A stretch of 64,000 nucleotides of DNA from JBCCMQ01 sp039026235 (GTDB lineage: Bacteria > Pseudomonadota > Alphaproteobacteria > Rhodobacterales > Rhodobacteraceae): NCBI GenBank assembly GCA_039026235.1, contig JBCCMQ010000015.1:1-64000 (forward strand). Reading direction: 5' to 3'. Positions 17,316-26,160 of the stretch are shown here, in pieces. The stretch's first letter is position 1; the number at the start of each line of letters is the position of its first letter. The notes under the pieces are model-generated. The model worked only from the letters and a program-made list of their open reading frames with translations. It ran no database searches and was not told the origin of the DNA. Position numbers and translations under genes: made by a program.

Positions 17316-18206
17316 ATGCTGCTGAGAACACCCGCCTTTGAGAACTACATTTTGCCCGCCCGGGCCCATCCTCAGATCTGGCGCCTTGTCTTGGGCGTGC
17401 TGCTACTGCTTTTGGTCTACGCGGCCTTCATTGCAGCCGCCGGCGGGGCGATTTTTGCAATTGGAGGAATGGAAGGCCTTGATGCCGCGTTCCTGCGGAT
17501 GTCGCGCCTGAACCAGCCGGGCGATGTGATTCTTGTGCTCACGACATTCGTCGGACTGCCCTTGGGCGCCGCCGCCTCGGTACGCCTGCTTCACCGGCGA
17601 TCTGCGGCAACCCTTTTCGGTCCAAGCACGCGAACCGTTCGAGATTTTCTCCGTTGCGCAGGTGTCACGGCAGCGGTCTATGCGCCCATCCTGTTCCTCT
17701 GGTTTATTTTCAACGATGCGCAACCGGGATTGCCGCCCGCGACATGGCTTCTGTTTCTGCCAGCTACCCTTCTTGGCCTGCTCGTTCAGACAGGTGCGGA
17801 AGAGCTCGTCTTCCGTGGCTATCTGCAACAGCAATCTGCGGCGCGCTTTGCCAGCCCGTTCTTCTGGATGATCCTGCCCAGTATCGGCTTTGGCATGTTG
17901 CATTTCGATCCGGCGACAATGGGCGCCAACGCATGGATCATCGTTGCCGCGACGGGTATTTTCGGGCTGCTTGCGGCGGATCTGACAGCCCAGTCGGGCA
18001 GTATCGGCGCCGCCTGGGGTTTGCACTTTGCCAACAATTTCTTTGCTCTGGCCGTTATAGCAGTGGACGATACGATAACCGGACTTGCGCTTTACCGGAC
18101 CCCCTATGGAGCCGCTGACCCAGAGATTTCGACCATCGCGCTTGCAAGTGACGCGGCCTCTTTGCTTCTTGCCTGGGCTTTGTGTCGTCGTGTCGTTCGA
18201 CGTTGA
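17316..18206 (+). CDS. CPBP family intramembrane glutamic protease (CAAX/Abi-like)
   Basis: 296-residue multi-pass membrane protein. The catalytic signature TGAEELVFRGYLQQQ (EExxxR near residue 161) is followed by GMLHFDP and LHFANNFF, the two histidine motifs of the ABI/CPBP fold. About eight hydrophobic segments can be counted. In bacteria the substrates are mostly unknown. It is divergent from ilvD and 59 bases upstream of accD. Confidence 0.88.
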   Translation: MLLRTPAFENYILPARAHPQIWRLVLGVLLLLLVYAAFIAAAGGAIFAIGGMEGLDAAFLRMSRLNQPGDVILVLTTFVGLPLGAAASVRLLHRRSAATLFGPSTRTVRDFLRCAGVTAAVYAPILFLWFIFNDAQPGLPPATWLLFLPATLLGLLVQTGAEELVFRGYLQQQSAARFASPFFWMILPSIGFGMLHFDPATMGANAWIIVAATGIFGLLAADLTAQSGSIGAAWGLHFANNFFALAVIAVDDTITGLALYRTPYGAADPEISTIALASDAASLLLAWALCRRVVRR

Positions 18207-18265
18207 TTGCATTTAGCCATGCCGGGTCTTAAATCAGCGACCAGATTTGACGGACCCACACACAG

Positions 18266-19222
18266 ATGAACTGGATCTCCAACTACGTTCGCCCGACGAT
18301 CAATTCGCTGTTCTCACGGCGGGAACTGCCGGACAATTTGTGGCTGAAGTGCCCGGAATGCGGTTCGATGCTGTTTCACCGCGAGCTGAGCGAAAACCTG
18401 ATGGTATGCACCGATTGCAACCACCATATGGCGATCTCGCCACGGGCGCGCTTTACCAACCTGTTCGATGGCGGCGTCTTTACCGAAGTTGCGGTGCCAT
18501 CTCCGCTGCAGGATCCGCTGCATTTTCGCGATCAGAAACGGTATCCCGACCGCATGAAGGCGGCGCAAAAGTCAACAGGTGAGGCCGAGGCAATGCTGGT
18601 GGCCGAAGGCGAGATGGGCCGGACCCCGATTGTCGCAGCTGCGCAGGACTTCCAGTTCATGGGTGGATCCATGGGGATGTACGTGGGCGATGCGATCATA
18701 ACGGCCGCCGAGCGCGCCGTGGCGCTTGGCCGGCCGTTGATCCTGTTCTCGGCCGCAGGCGGCGCGCGCATGCAAGAGGGCATCCTAAGCCTCATGCAGA
18801 TGCCCCGCACGACCGTTGCCGTAGAAATGCTGAAAGAAGCGCGCCTGCCCTATATCGTGGTGTTGACCCATCCGACGACCGGCGGTGTCACGGCGTCGTA
18901 CGCAATGCTGGGCGACATTCAGATAGCTGAGCCCAACGCGCTGATTTGCTTCGCTGGCCCAAGGGTTATCGAACAGACCATCCGCGAGAAGCTGCCCGAA
19001 GGTTTTCAAAGGGCCGAGTATCTTCTGGATCATGGGATGCTGGACCGGGTGATTGAACGCAAAGATATGCGCAATGAACTGATCACGATCACCCGCATGC
19101 TGATGGGCCTTCCGCCTGCGATTGCCGGCGATCTGCCGGCGCCGGGTCGGGTGTCTTCGCCCGCCGAAGAGGTGGCAGCCCAACCGGCGGACGCGCCTAA
19201 AGTTGAGGATGCGGCCGAGTGA
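18266..19222 (+). CDS. accD: Acetyl-CoA carboxylase carboxyltransferase subunit beta
   Basis: Forms the carboxyltransferase with AccA and makes malonyl-CoA for fatty acid synthesis. The four-cysteine zinc finger is at Cys29, Cys32, Cys48 and Cys51 (CPECGSMLF, CTDCNHHM). The carboxyltransferase core shows GGSMGMYVGDAI, SAAGGARMQEG and THPTTGGVTASYAMLGDI. The 318 residues include an acidic proline-alanine tail of about 25 residues. The stop overlaps the GTG start of folC; an accD-folC pair is a common arrangement. Confidence 0.96.
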   Translation: MNWISNYVRPTINSLFSRRELPDNLWLKCPECGSMLFHRELSENLMVCTDCNHHMAISPRARFTNLFDGGVFTEVAVPSPLQDPLHFRDQKRYPDRMKAAQKSTGEAEAMLVAEGEMGRTPIVAAAQDFQFMGGSMGMYVGDAIITAAERAVALGRPLILFSAAGGARMQEGILSLMQMPRTTVAVEMLKEARLPYIVVLTHPTTGGVTASYAMLGDIQIAEPNALICFAGPRVIEQTIREKLPEGFQRAEYLLDHGMLDRVIERKDMRNELITITRMLMGLPPAIAGDLPAPGRVSSPAEEVAAQPADAPKVEDAAE

Positions 19223-20559
19223 ACCCGACCGCCCAGCCGGCCCAACCCCGGGAGATCGATACCGACCGCCTTGCCATGCTCGCCATGATCCAGGCGCCAT
19301 CCGACGGCGTGCTTGCCCGGATGATGGCGCTGCACCCGAAGATCATCGATCTAACGCTGGACCGGGTCTGGCGCCTTCTCGAACGCCTTGGACACCCGGA
19401 AAAGAAACTGCCGCCCGTAGTGCATATCGCGGGAACCAACGGCAAGGGCTCTACCCAAGCCATGATCCGCGCCGGGCTGGAAGCAGGCGGAGACCTGGTC
19501 CATGCCTATACATCACCGCATTTGGCACGGTTTCACGAACGCATCAGGCTGGCGGGAAAGCTCATTGACGAAGATGAACTGACCAGGATCCTGAACGACT
19601 GCGAAGCTGCCAACGGCGGTGCTGAGATCACGTACTTTGAGATCACGACGATCGCCGCACTGCTGGCCTTCACCAGAGTAAAGGCGGACTGGACCCTGTT
19701 GGAGGTCGGGTTGGGCGGCCGTCTTGATGCGACCAACGTCGTCAAGCAGCCGCGCCTGACAATCATCACGCCAGTATCGATAGATCACCAGCAGTTTCTG
19801 GGAGAGACAATCCCAGAAATTGCCGCTGAAAAAGCCGGGATCATTAAACCCGGGGTGCCTTGCGTTGTGGCACCTCAACGCGACGACGCGTTAAATGTTA
19901 TCGAAAACCGCGCAATGCGCGCGGGCACGCCTCTGTTGGTGTATGGGCAGCACTGGCATGTCTGGCAGGAACGCGGGCGCCTGATTTTTCAGGATGAGAC
20001 CGGTCTTCTAGATCTCCCGCTGCCAAATCTGAAGGGTGGCCACCAGATCCAGAACGCCGGGGCGGCCCTCGCCGCTTTGCGCGAGCTTGGCGCCGATGAC
20101 GCCAGTTGCGAAGCCGCGGTGACGCGGGCGTACTGGCCCGCACGGATGCAAAAGATGCGGTCCGGACCCCTAGTGGAAGCGGCGGCGGGATCGGATCTGT
20201 GGCTTGACGGCGGACACAATGAAGCAGCGGGCGTCGCCCTTTCCGAAACGCTCGCCGAGATGGCACGGAAGCCGACTTTTCTTATTGTCGGCATGTTGGG
20301 GACCAAAGATGCCGACGGCTATCTTGCGCCGCTTTGCGACGCCGTGGATGGCCTGATGGCCGTGACGATACCGGAAGAGGCAGCAGCCATGCCGGCAGCG
20401 CAGATTGCCGCTTCGGCCGACGCCCAAGGAATACCCTCCGATTGCGCCACGGATGTCGAAACCGCCATTCGAAGGATCACAGACGCGCACCCAGGTGCGC
20501 GAATCGTAATTTGCGGATCGCTTTACCTTGCTGGCAAAGTGCTGCGCGACAACGCTTAG
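19219..20559 (+). CDS. folC: Bifunctional folylpolyglutamate synthase / dihydrofolate synthase
   Basis: Adds L-glutamate to dihydropteroate and to folates. The ATP-binding loop HIAGTNGKGSTQAM, the YTSPHLARFHERIRLAG segment, GGRLDATN and SIDHQQFLG are characteristic, as is LDGGHNEAAG in the C-terminal domain. It starts with GTG in a GTGA overlap with accD. The N-terminus has about 30 extra residues before the family core (LDRVWRLLERLG), a usual variation. Length 446. Confidence 0.95.
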   Translation: MNPTAQPAQPREIDTDRLAMLAMIQAPSDGVLARMMALHPKIIDLTLDRVWRLLERLGHPEKKLPPVVHIAGTNGKGSTQAMIRAGLEAGGDLVHAYTSPHLARFHERIRLAGKLIDEDELTRILNDCEAANGGAEITYFEITTIAALLAFTRVKADWTLLEVGLGGRLDATNVVKQPRLTIITPVSIDHQQFLGETIPEIAAEKAGIIKPGVPCVVAPQRDDALNVIENRAMRAGTPLLVYGQHWHVWQERGRLIFQDETGLLDLPLPNLKGGHQIQNAGAALAALRELGADDASCEAAVTRAYWPARMQKMRSGPLVEAAAGSDLWLDGGHNEAAGVALSETLAEMARKPTFLIVGMLGTKDADGYLAPLCDAVDGLMAVTIPEEAAAMPAAQIAASADAQGIPSDCATDVETAIRRITDAHPGARIVICGSLYLAGKVLRDNA

Positions 20560-20587
20560 GCGGCCGCGCAGCGTTACCAATACCGAA

Positions 20588-20616
20588 CCGGACCTACCGC
20601 GGCGCGGCGGGTCCGG
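20588..20616. repeat. Stem-loop between convergent folC and a small ORF
   Basis: CCGGACC pairs with GGTCCGG around a GC-rich 15-base loop. Neither strand has a T tract after it, so it may be a factor-independent end only in part, or simply a stable 3' end for folC mRNA. Confidence 0.35.
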
Positions 20617-20630
20617 CGTACCCGGCCCAA

Positions 20631-20759
20631 TCAGATCTGTCCTGAAATGAGCTTCCGAAACTGGCGGCCCCTCTCGCGCCGCCCCGCATCGTTATAATAG
20701 TTGGTATCAATCGACCCATCGGCCCGGCGCCGAATGGGCACCTCTGTGAAATCAAACAT
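20631..20759 (-). CDS. Small conserved-looking protein (42 residues)
   Basis: A short frame starting at the ATG at 20759, preceded by GGAGAAAGTG, a strong ribosome binding site. The product begins MFDFTEVPIRRRADGSID and continues with a YYNDAGRRERGRQFRKL helix. It resembles very small alphaproteobacterial proteins built as 'xDFxxxPxRRxxDGxID...YxxxGRxxR', which I know only as uncharacterised. It is basic and soluble. A longer reading of 62 residues is less likely. The function is unknown. Confidence 0.65.
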   Translation of the reverse strand: MFDFTEVPIRRRADGSIDTNYYNDAGRRERGRQFRKLISGQI

Positions 20760-21041
20760 CACTTTCTCCAATACGCACTTTGGCGTGGGCGCCTTCTGAC
20801 ATCCCGGAGAAGTGAACACTTGAAGAAGTTCTGAAGGGCGGATGAATTTTGGCCTGAATTCAGTCGCTATCCGAGGGAATTGACGCTGCGTTAGCGGACT
20901 GCCTGTCGCGAAAGGTAAGGAATACCCGACTTGTAGAAATTGCCGCGCGTCAACAACTGAAACTCAACAAAAAGACTATCCGCCAAATGTCAAAAGACTC
21001 GGCGGCCCACTCTGATCAACCACCACGACACAATTACAGTC

Positions 21042-22445
21042 ATGTCTCAACCGACGGAACACGACACGAAACTGCAAAGCGCCCTGCGATGGGGCGGGCA
21101 ATGGATTCTGTCCAGCTTTTTCCGCACGACCGAAATCGAAGGTAGAGAGAATTTGCCGGCAAACGGGCCAACCATCGTTGTGGCAAACCATGGCAACAGC
21201 CTGGTGGACGGCGCGCTTCTTGCTGTGCATCTGCCCCGCCCGGTCAGGGTACTGGCGGCAGGGAGTGTCTGGGGATACAAACCCATCGTGCCGCTGCTGA
21301 ACTTGGCCGGAACCATTCCCGTTTTTCGGCGGTATGAGACAGCCAACAGCATTCGAAAGAACGCGCAGACTTTTGGAGCGGCGGCCGACCATCTGACAGA
21401 TGGCGGGGCTCTTGTCATATTTCCCGAAGGCGTCAGCCACAATGAGCCGGGCCTGCAACCGGTCAAATCCGGCGCTGCCCGCATAGCTCTGCATTCCCTG
21501 AAGCATTTGGGTGAAGCCGGCAATCTGAACATTGTGCCCGTCGGATTGGTATTCGACGCCAAGAGCCGCTTCAGATCGCGTGCATTGATCCGGATCGGAA
21601 AGCCGATCAACGTAACCGATCATCTGGCTGGCTTAGGATCTGTTAGAAACCCGGCTGCGGCTGTCCGGTCCCTGACGGACGCGATTGCCCGATCAATGGA
21701 AGAAACCGCGCCAAGCTATCCTTCCTGGGAAGAGGCGCGCCTGATCGGGCGCGCGGCCGATATCTGGATGCAGCCACAATCGTCTCTGCCTCGCAAAATG
21801 GAACTGGCAATTGGAACACGCTTCAGACAGCGACTGTCGGCGCTGTTATCCGACGCCGCGAACGGTTCCAGCGCACGTGCCAAGCGATTGTTGGACACGC
21901 TTGCCGCCTATGACCTGGAACTGTCTCGGGCGGGCTTGCGCGACCCGCAGGTCGCCGCGACATTCCCGGCCTGCGCCGTTGCGCGAACGGGGCTTACAAC
22001 GGCAACCGAGATGATCCTTCGCTTCCCGGTGGCTTTGATCGGGATGGCCCTGAATGTTGCACCCGTTTTTGTCGCCCGACTGATGAGCCACGGGCGCGAC
22101 CGAGACAAGAAAGCCACTTGGTCGATTTTCGCGTCGCTCTTTCTTTTCCCGCTCTTCTGGCTGGCGCAGGCCCTGGCCTTGGGGATGATGACTGGTGGTC
22201 TGACTGGCCCCTGGTTAGGGGCACTCGCCGGACTGGGTGTCCTGCTTCTGTCACCCATCTTGGGCAGGGTTGCGCTGATCTTTATGGATCAATTCAGTCG
22301 CAGTGTGCACGAAACCAAGGGTTGGTGGCGCCTGCGCACCCAGCGAAACGTCACGGACAGGCTGCGCGCCCTGAGGTCCTGCATACTGCGCCAGATCGAA
22401 GATCTTTTGCGCAATACGGTGCACGATCTGCCGGAACTTAGCTGA
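21042..22445 (+). CDS. 1-acyl-glycerol-3-phosphate acyltransferase family protein (PlsC-like)
   Basis: 467-residue membrane-associated acyltransferase. The catalytic NHGNSLVD (His50, Asp56) and the substrate-binding FPEGVSHNEPGLQPVKSGAARIAL are intact. The acyltransferase domain is followed by a helical region and two or three hydrophobic spans at about 325-415. This layout is like eukaryotic-type glycerol-3-phosphate acyltransferases and longer than typical PlsC (about 240). The gene stands alone, with a roughly 280-base upstream gap in which I see no other gene. Confidence 0.85.
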   Translation: MSQPTEHDTKLQSALRWGGQWILSSFFRTTEIEGRENLPANGPTIVVANHGNSLVDGALLAVHLPRPVRVLAAGSVWGYKPIVPLLNLAGTIPVFRRYETANSIRKNAQTFGAAADHLTDGGALVIFPEGVSHNEPGLQPVKSGAARIALHSLKHLGEAGNLNIVPVGLVFDAKSRFRSRALIRIGKPINVTDHLAGLGSVRNPAAAVRSLTDAIARSMEETAPSYPSWEEARLIGRAADIWMQPQSSLPRKMELAIGTRFRQRLSALLSDAANGSSARAKRLLDTLAAYDLELSRAGLRDPQVAATFPACAVARTGLTTATEMILRFPVALIGMALNVAPVFVARLMSHGRDRDKKATWSIFASLFLFPLFWLAQALALGMMTGGLTGPWLGALAGLGVLLLSPILGRVALIFMDQFSRSVHETKGWWRLRTQRNVTDRLRALRSCILRQIEDLLRNTVHDLPELS

Positions 22446-22463
22446 ATGACGCCTTGAACCCAA

Positions 22464-23441
22464 GTGACCCTTGCCGGACCGGGGCCAAGCGCGCAAACTA
22501 CCCCAGTGAACCGGATCCAAACCTCTGATGCTTTTACCTTGCGCCGACGCCAGAACGGTGGCGGCACGCCTGTGCTGAATACCTGGGGCGCGAATTCGGA
22601 CTATGGCACCCTGCGCGATGTGCTTCTTGGCCCGGTCGAAAACTACCGCTGGCTCAAGACGTCGTCATTGTCGAAAAAGACCCTCCGCCGCGGCGGGCAG
22701 TTTGATGCCGCGCTCGCGGCCAGCCAATACGGTGAAATGTGCGATGCCTACACCTCGGCCGGGGTAACCATGCACCGCCATGCGCCCGATCCGGATTTGC
22801 CCTACCAGATTTTTGCTCGCGACAGCAGTGTCATGACACCCTTCGGGGCGGTCATCACCAACATGGCCCAATGGTGGCGCCGCGGAGAGAACTTTCGTGC
22901 CATCGAGACCTACACCGAACTCGGGATCCCAATTTATGACTTTGTCACCGCGGGAACGTTTGAAGGCGGGGACTTCAATGTGATCGAACCGGGGGCGGTT
23001 CTGATCGGCTGGGAAGGCCCAGAGGGGCGCAGCCAGTTCGAAGGCGCCAACCAGCTGCGGACATGGTTCGAAGCCGAAGGTTGGGACGTCTTCCTGACCG
23101 ATATCGACCCTTACTACGTGCACATCGACCTGATGGTCGTGATGCTGGCACCCAAGCTGGCGGCGGTCTGCACCGCATGCACCGACGCTGCCGTGCTCGA
23201 CTGGATGGCCGGCAAGGGCATTCGCATCATTGATGTTCCCTTCAAAGAGACGATGGATCTTGGCTGCAATGTTGTTGCCCTTGGCGACGACCGCGTCTTG
23301 CTGCCTGCCGCATCAACGAGCCTGAAGGCGCAACTGAAGGCGGAAGGTTTCACCATCTACGATCCCGAGTTGTCGATGATCACCCAAGGCGGCGGCGGTG
23401 TGCACTGCATGTGCCAGGCCCTGCGTCGCGACCCTGTCTGA
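22464..23441 (+). CDS. Dimethylarginine dimethylaminohydrolase / arginine deiminase-like amidinotransferase-fold hydrolase
   Basis: Guanidino-group modifying enzyme of the pentein fold. Visible motifs are VLNTWGANSDYGTLRDVLLGP, ARDSSVMTPFGAV, GTFEGGDFNVI, the catalytic His in YYVHIDL and the catalytic Cys in the C-terminal GGGVHCMCQALRR. This matches family members acting on arginine, dimethylarginine or related guanidines; the exact substrate is not readable. The 5' end is uncertain: a GTG at 22464 gives 325 residues and a GTG at 22506 gives 311. It follows the acyltransferase by 18 bases. Confidence 0.85.
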   Translation: MTLAGPGPSAQTTPVNRIQTSDAFTLRRRQNGGGTPVLNTWGANSDYGTLRDVLLGPVENYRWLKTSSLSKKTLRRGGQFDAALAASQYGEMCDAYTSAGVTMHRHAPDPDLPYQIFARDSSVMTPFGAVITNMAQWWRRGENFRAIETYTELGIPIYDFVTAGTFEGGDFNVIEPGAVLIGWEGPEGRSQFEGANQLRTWFEAEGWDVFLTDIDPYYVHIDLMVVMLAPKLAAVCTACTDAAVLDWMAGKGIRIIDVPFKETMDLGCNVVALGDDRVLLPAASTSLKAQLKAEGFTIYDPELSMITQGGGGVHCMCQALRRDPV

Positions 23442-23456
23442 GGCACCCGTTTTCTA

Positions 23457-24530
23457 CTAGGCGCCCCATTCGGCCGACTGCATTTCGCGCAGGCGGCTGG
23501 CGGTACGGTCAAATTCGAAGCGCCCCTCACCTTCCATGTAAAGGCTTTCGGGGACGGCGGCGGCGCTTGCGATCAGGCGCACATTGGCTTCGTACAGCGC
23601 GTCGATAAGGGTCACAAAGCGCCGGGCTTCGTTAAAATTGTCCCGGTCCATCTGAGGAATGTCGTCGATGATCAGAAGGCGCACCGCCTCGGCAATCGCC
23701 AAGTAGTCGGCTGGGCCAAGCGCTCGTGCGCAAAGTTCCCAAAAAGACGCCCGCGCCATTCCATTGAAAAAGGCCGGCAGCTCAACCTCGCGCCCCTGGA
23801 CGGTCAGGTGCATCGGGGCGGCCTCGCCCCCGGTCAGATCCGACCAAATTGCATCGATTTTTGCACGCGCCTCAGGTCCCGTGGGACAGAAATACACTGG
23901 CGCCCCGGCAAGCCGATTTTGCCTGTGATCGGTGGGCGAAGCCAGTTCGTAGACCTCGGTTCGGTTTTCAATCAAGTCGATGAAGGGCACGAAAAGCTGG
24001 CGGTTCAGCCCGTCCTTGTAAAGATCACGGGGCGGACGGTTTGAGGTTGTCACCACGGTCACGCCCGCATCAAAAAGCGATTGAAACAGCCGCCCGACTA
24101 TCATCGCGTCCGTGATGTCCGTGATTTGCATTTCGTCGAATGCAAGCAGCCGGAGCCCATCGGTCACTTCCTGTGCAACGGGCGCCAGCGCGTCAGAGAC
24201 ACCGGTCTTCCGTGCGGCATGCATGCCTGCATGTATTTCCTGCATGAACGCATGAAAATGGACGCGCCGCTTGTCCGAAATCGCGACAGTTTCGGCAAAA
24301 AGGTCCATCAAAAGGGATTTACCACGGCCGACACCGCCCCAAAGATACAAACCCTTAACCGGCGCGGCACGTTTAGCAAAAAGGCCCGACAGGCCCCTCT
24401 TTTGCGCCGGTCCTTCTTCCAGCGCACTGCATATCCGGTCAAGTATCGGAAGCACGTCAATCTGGGCCGGATCCTCGGTAATGCTGCCGACGGCCACAAG
24501 TTCCTGGTAAGACTGACGAACAGATCCCAT
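23457..24530 (-). CDS. zapE: Cell division protein ZapE (AFG1-like ATPase)
   Basis: P-loop ATPase that associates with the Z-ring in proteobacteria and is related to yeast Afg1. The Walker A motif LWGGVGRGKSLLMD follows KGLY, the Walker B is LRLLAFDEMQITDITDAM, and a sensor segment TVVTTSNRPPRDLYKDGL with the family-specific LNRQLFVPFIDLI comes after. At 357 residues it is full length. An AGGCGAAG ribosome binding site precedes the ATG. Confidence 0.94.
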   Translation of the reverse strand: MGSVRQSYQELVAVGSITEDPAQIDVLPILDRICSALEEGPAQKRGLSGLFAKRAAPVKGLYLWGGVGRGKSLLMDLFAETVAISDKRRVHFHAFMQEIHAGMHAARKTGVSDALAPVAQEVTDGLRLLAFDEMQITDITDAMIVGRLFQSLFDAGVTVVTTSNRPPRDLYKDGLNRQLFVPFIDLIENRTEVYELASPTDHRQNRLAGAPVYFCPTGPEARAKIDAIWSDLTGGEAAPMHLTVQGREVELPAFFNGMARASFWELCARALGPADYLAIAEAVRLLIIDDIPQMDRDNFNEARRFVTLIDALYEANVRLIASAAAVPESLYMEGEGRFEFDRTASRLREMQSAEWGA

Positions 24531-24881
24531 AACTTCGCCTTAGCGCGACGCGCTGTGACTTTAAAGCCGCGCGCGACCGGGCTGTTATTCGATAACAGGC
24601 CCAAAGGTTTGCACCCGGCAGGCATCGTTGCCATCTTTCAGTCGCTGGGTGGACGGGATCACGACGTGGACTTGCTGGACTGCGTCTGGGGCACGAAATA
24701 GCCAGGGGGAAGGGTGACGAGGAAGGTTTTCCAAGTGACCACTGGCAGATCTCACCACCGCGTGTGACATATCGGTGCTGTCGGCCTTGCCCCGGGCCGG
24801 CATTTTTGGCGCACAGAACCGAATGCGTACCATCACAAAAATTCGATTGACCGCCAGATGCTGCAGCATAGGGTGGCGCGG
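24531..24881. other. Divergent zapE / MFS intergenic region with two inverted repeats
   Basis: No gene is supported. It holds AGCGCG-A-CGCGCT (24542-24554) just upstream of zapE. It also holds a near-perfect dyad, GGGCTGTTA and TAACAGGCCC around TTCGA (24579-24602). Either could be an operator; no regulator gene is next to them. Confidence 0.4.
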
Positions 24882-26123
24882 ATGTCCGAAAGCTCTCGCC
24901 CTCTTTTGACGCCAATTCTGGTCGGTGGATGCGTCATCATCCTCGCCTCGTTTGCGGTGCGTGCGGCTTTCGGTGTCTTTCAGATTCCAATCGCCGAGGA
25001 ATTCGGCTGGGCCCGAGCCGAATTTTCACTGGCGATCGCGATCCAAAACCTGGCCTGGGGCATTGGCCAGCCGATATTCGGCGCAGTGGCAGAACGCATC
25101 GGAGACAGAAAGGCCATCATCCTGGGCGCCTTGTGCTACGCGATGGGCCTTGTCCTTTCATCCATGGCTGTAACCCCAATTGCCCATCAGGTGCTTTCGG
25201 TCGCGATTGGCTTTGGCGTTGCCGGAAGCGGTTTCGGCGTCATTCTTGCGATCGTTGCGCGCGCATCCAGCGACGAAAACAGATCGATCTCGATGGCGAT
25301 TGCAACGGCAGCCGGATCCGGCGGGCAGGTGATCGGGCCGCCATTGGCCGAGGCTCTGCTGGCATTTGTCACATGGCAGATGGTTTACGTGATTTTCGCG
25401 GTCATCGTTCTTGCCAGTCTTTTGGTCCTGCCGATGATGCGCACGCCGGCCCCTGCCAAGCGAGGCGAACTTGAGGCGTCGATGGGATCGGTTCTACGAA
25501 AGGCGTTTCGCGACCCGTCCTACAGCCTGATCTTCCTCGGGTTCTTTTCCTGCGGCTACCAGCTTGCATTTGTGACGGCGCATTTTCCGGCAATGGTGAC
25601 TGAGATGTGCGGGCCAATCGCAGTCGGCGGACTTTTGGACACTATCGGCATATCGACGACTTCGGCGCTGGGGGCGGTGTCACTATCCATCATTGGCATT
25701 ACGAATATTGCGGGAACGCTCCTGGCAGGTTGGTTGGGCAATCACTATCCCAAGAAGTACCTGCTGGCCCTTATCTACACCGGGCGCACGATTGCCGCCG
25801 CGACCTTTATCATGCTTCCGATCACACCCACATCGGTGTTGATCTTTTCGGCAGTCATGGGGTCATTGTGGTTGGCGACCGTGCCGCTGACATCGGGTCT
25901 TGTCGCCCACCTGTATGGCCTTCGCTACATGGGCACGCTCTACGGTTTCGTCTTCTTCAGTCACCAGTTGGGCAGCTTTATCGGTGTCTGGCTGGGTGGG
26001 CGGATGTACGATGCCTATGGCGACTATTCGGCGGTTTGGTGGGTCGGCGTGGCGGTGGGGGCCTTCAGCGCAATTGTTCATCTGCCGATCAAGGAACGCC
26101 CGGCACAGCTTGCCCCGGCCTGA
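24882..26123 (+). CDS. MFS transporter
   Basis: 413-residue major facilitator with about 12 membrane spans. The loop between spans 2 and 3 reads GAVAERIGDRKAI, the family A-like motif, and the second half has GWLGNHYPKKYLLALIYTGRT. The FGVFQIPIAEEFGWARAEFSLAIAI start and the MYDAYGDYSAVWW end resemble the monocarboxylate/oxalate-type (OFA) group. The substrate is unknown. I chose the ATG at 24882 (MSESSRP) over one 24 bases upstream because GGGTGG precedes it. Confidence 0.87.
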   Translation: MSESSRPLLTPILVGGCVIILASFAVRAAFGVFQIPIAEEFGWARAEFSLAIAIQNLAWGIGQPIFGAVAERIGDRKAIILGALCYAMGLVLSSMAVTPIAHQVLSVAIGFGVAGSGFGVILAIVARASSDENRSISMAIATAAGSGGQVIGPPLAEALLAFVTWQMVYVIFAVIVLASLLVLPMMRTPAPAKRGELEASMGSVLRKAFRDPSYSLIFLGFFSCGYQLAFVTAHFPAMVTEMCGPIAVGGLLDTIGISTTSALGAVSLSIIGITNIAGTLLAGWLGNHYPKKYLLALIYTGRTIAAATFIMLPITPTSVLIFSAVMGSLWLATVPLTSGLVAHLYGLRYMGTLYGFVFFSHQLGSFIGVWLGGRMYDAYGDYSAVWWVGVAVGAFSAIVHLPIKERPAQLAPA

Positions 26124-26127
26124 ATAG

Positions 26128-26147
26128 TGCGGACATTTGGTCCCGCA
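26128..26147. terminator. Possible terminator between MFS and alpha/beta hydrolase genes
   Basis: TGCGG-AC pairs with GT-C-CCGCA around ATTTG, with one bulged base, followed on the plus strand by AATTT. It lies 5 bases past the MFS stop between convergent genes. Confidence 0.35.
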
Positions 26148-26160
26148 AATTTCGGGCCGT

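Noticed and set aside
17136..17369. N-terminal extension of ilvD
   Set aside because: It would overlap the divergent CPBP gene and does not resemble dihydroxy-acid dehydratase; the ATG at 17135 has a ribosome binding site.
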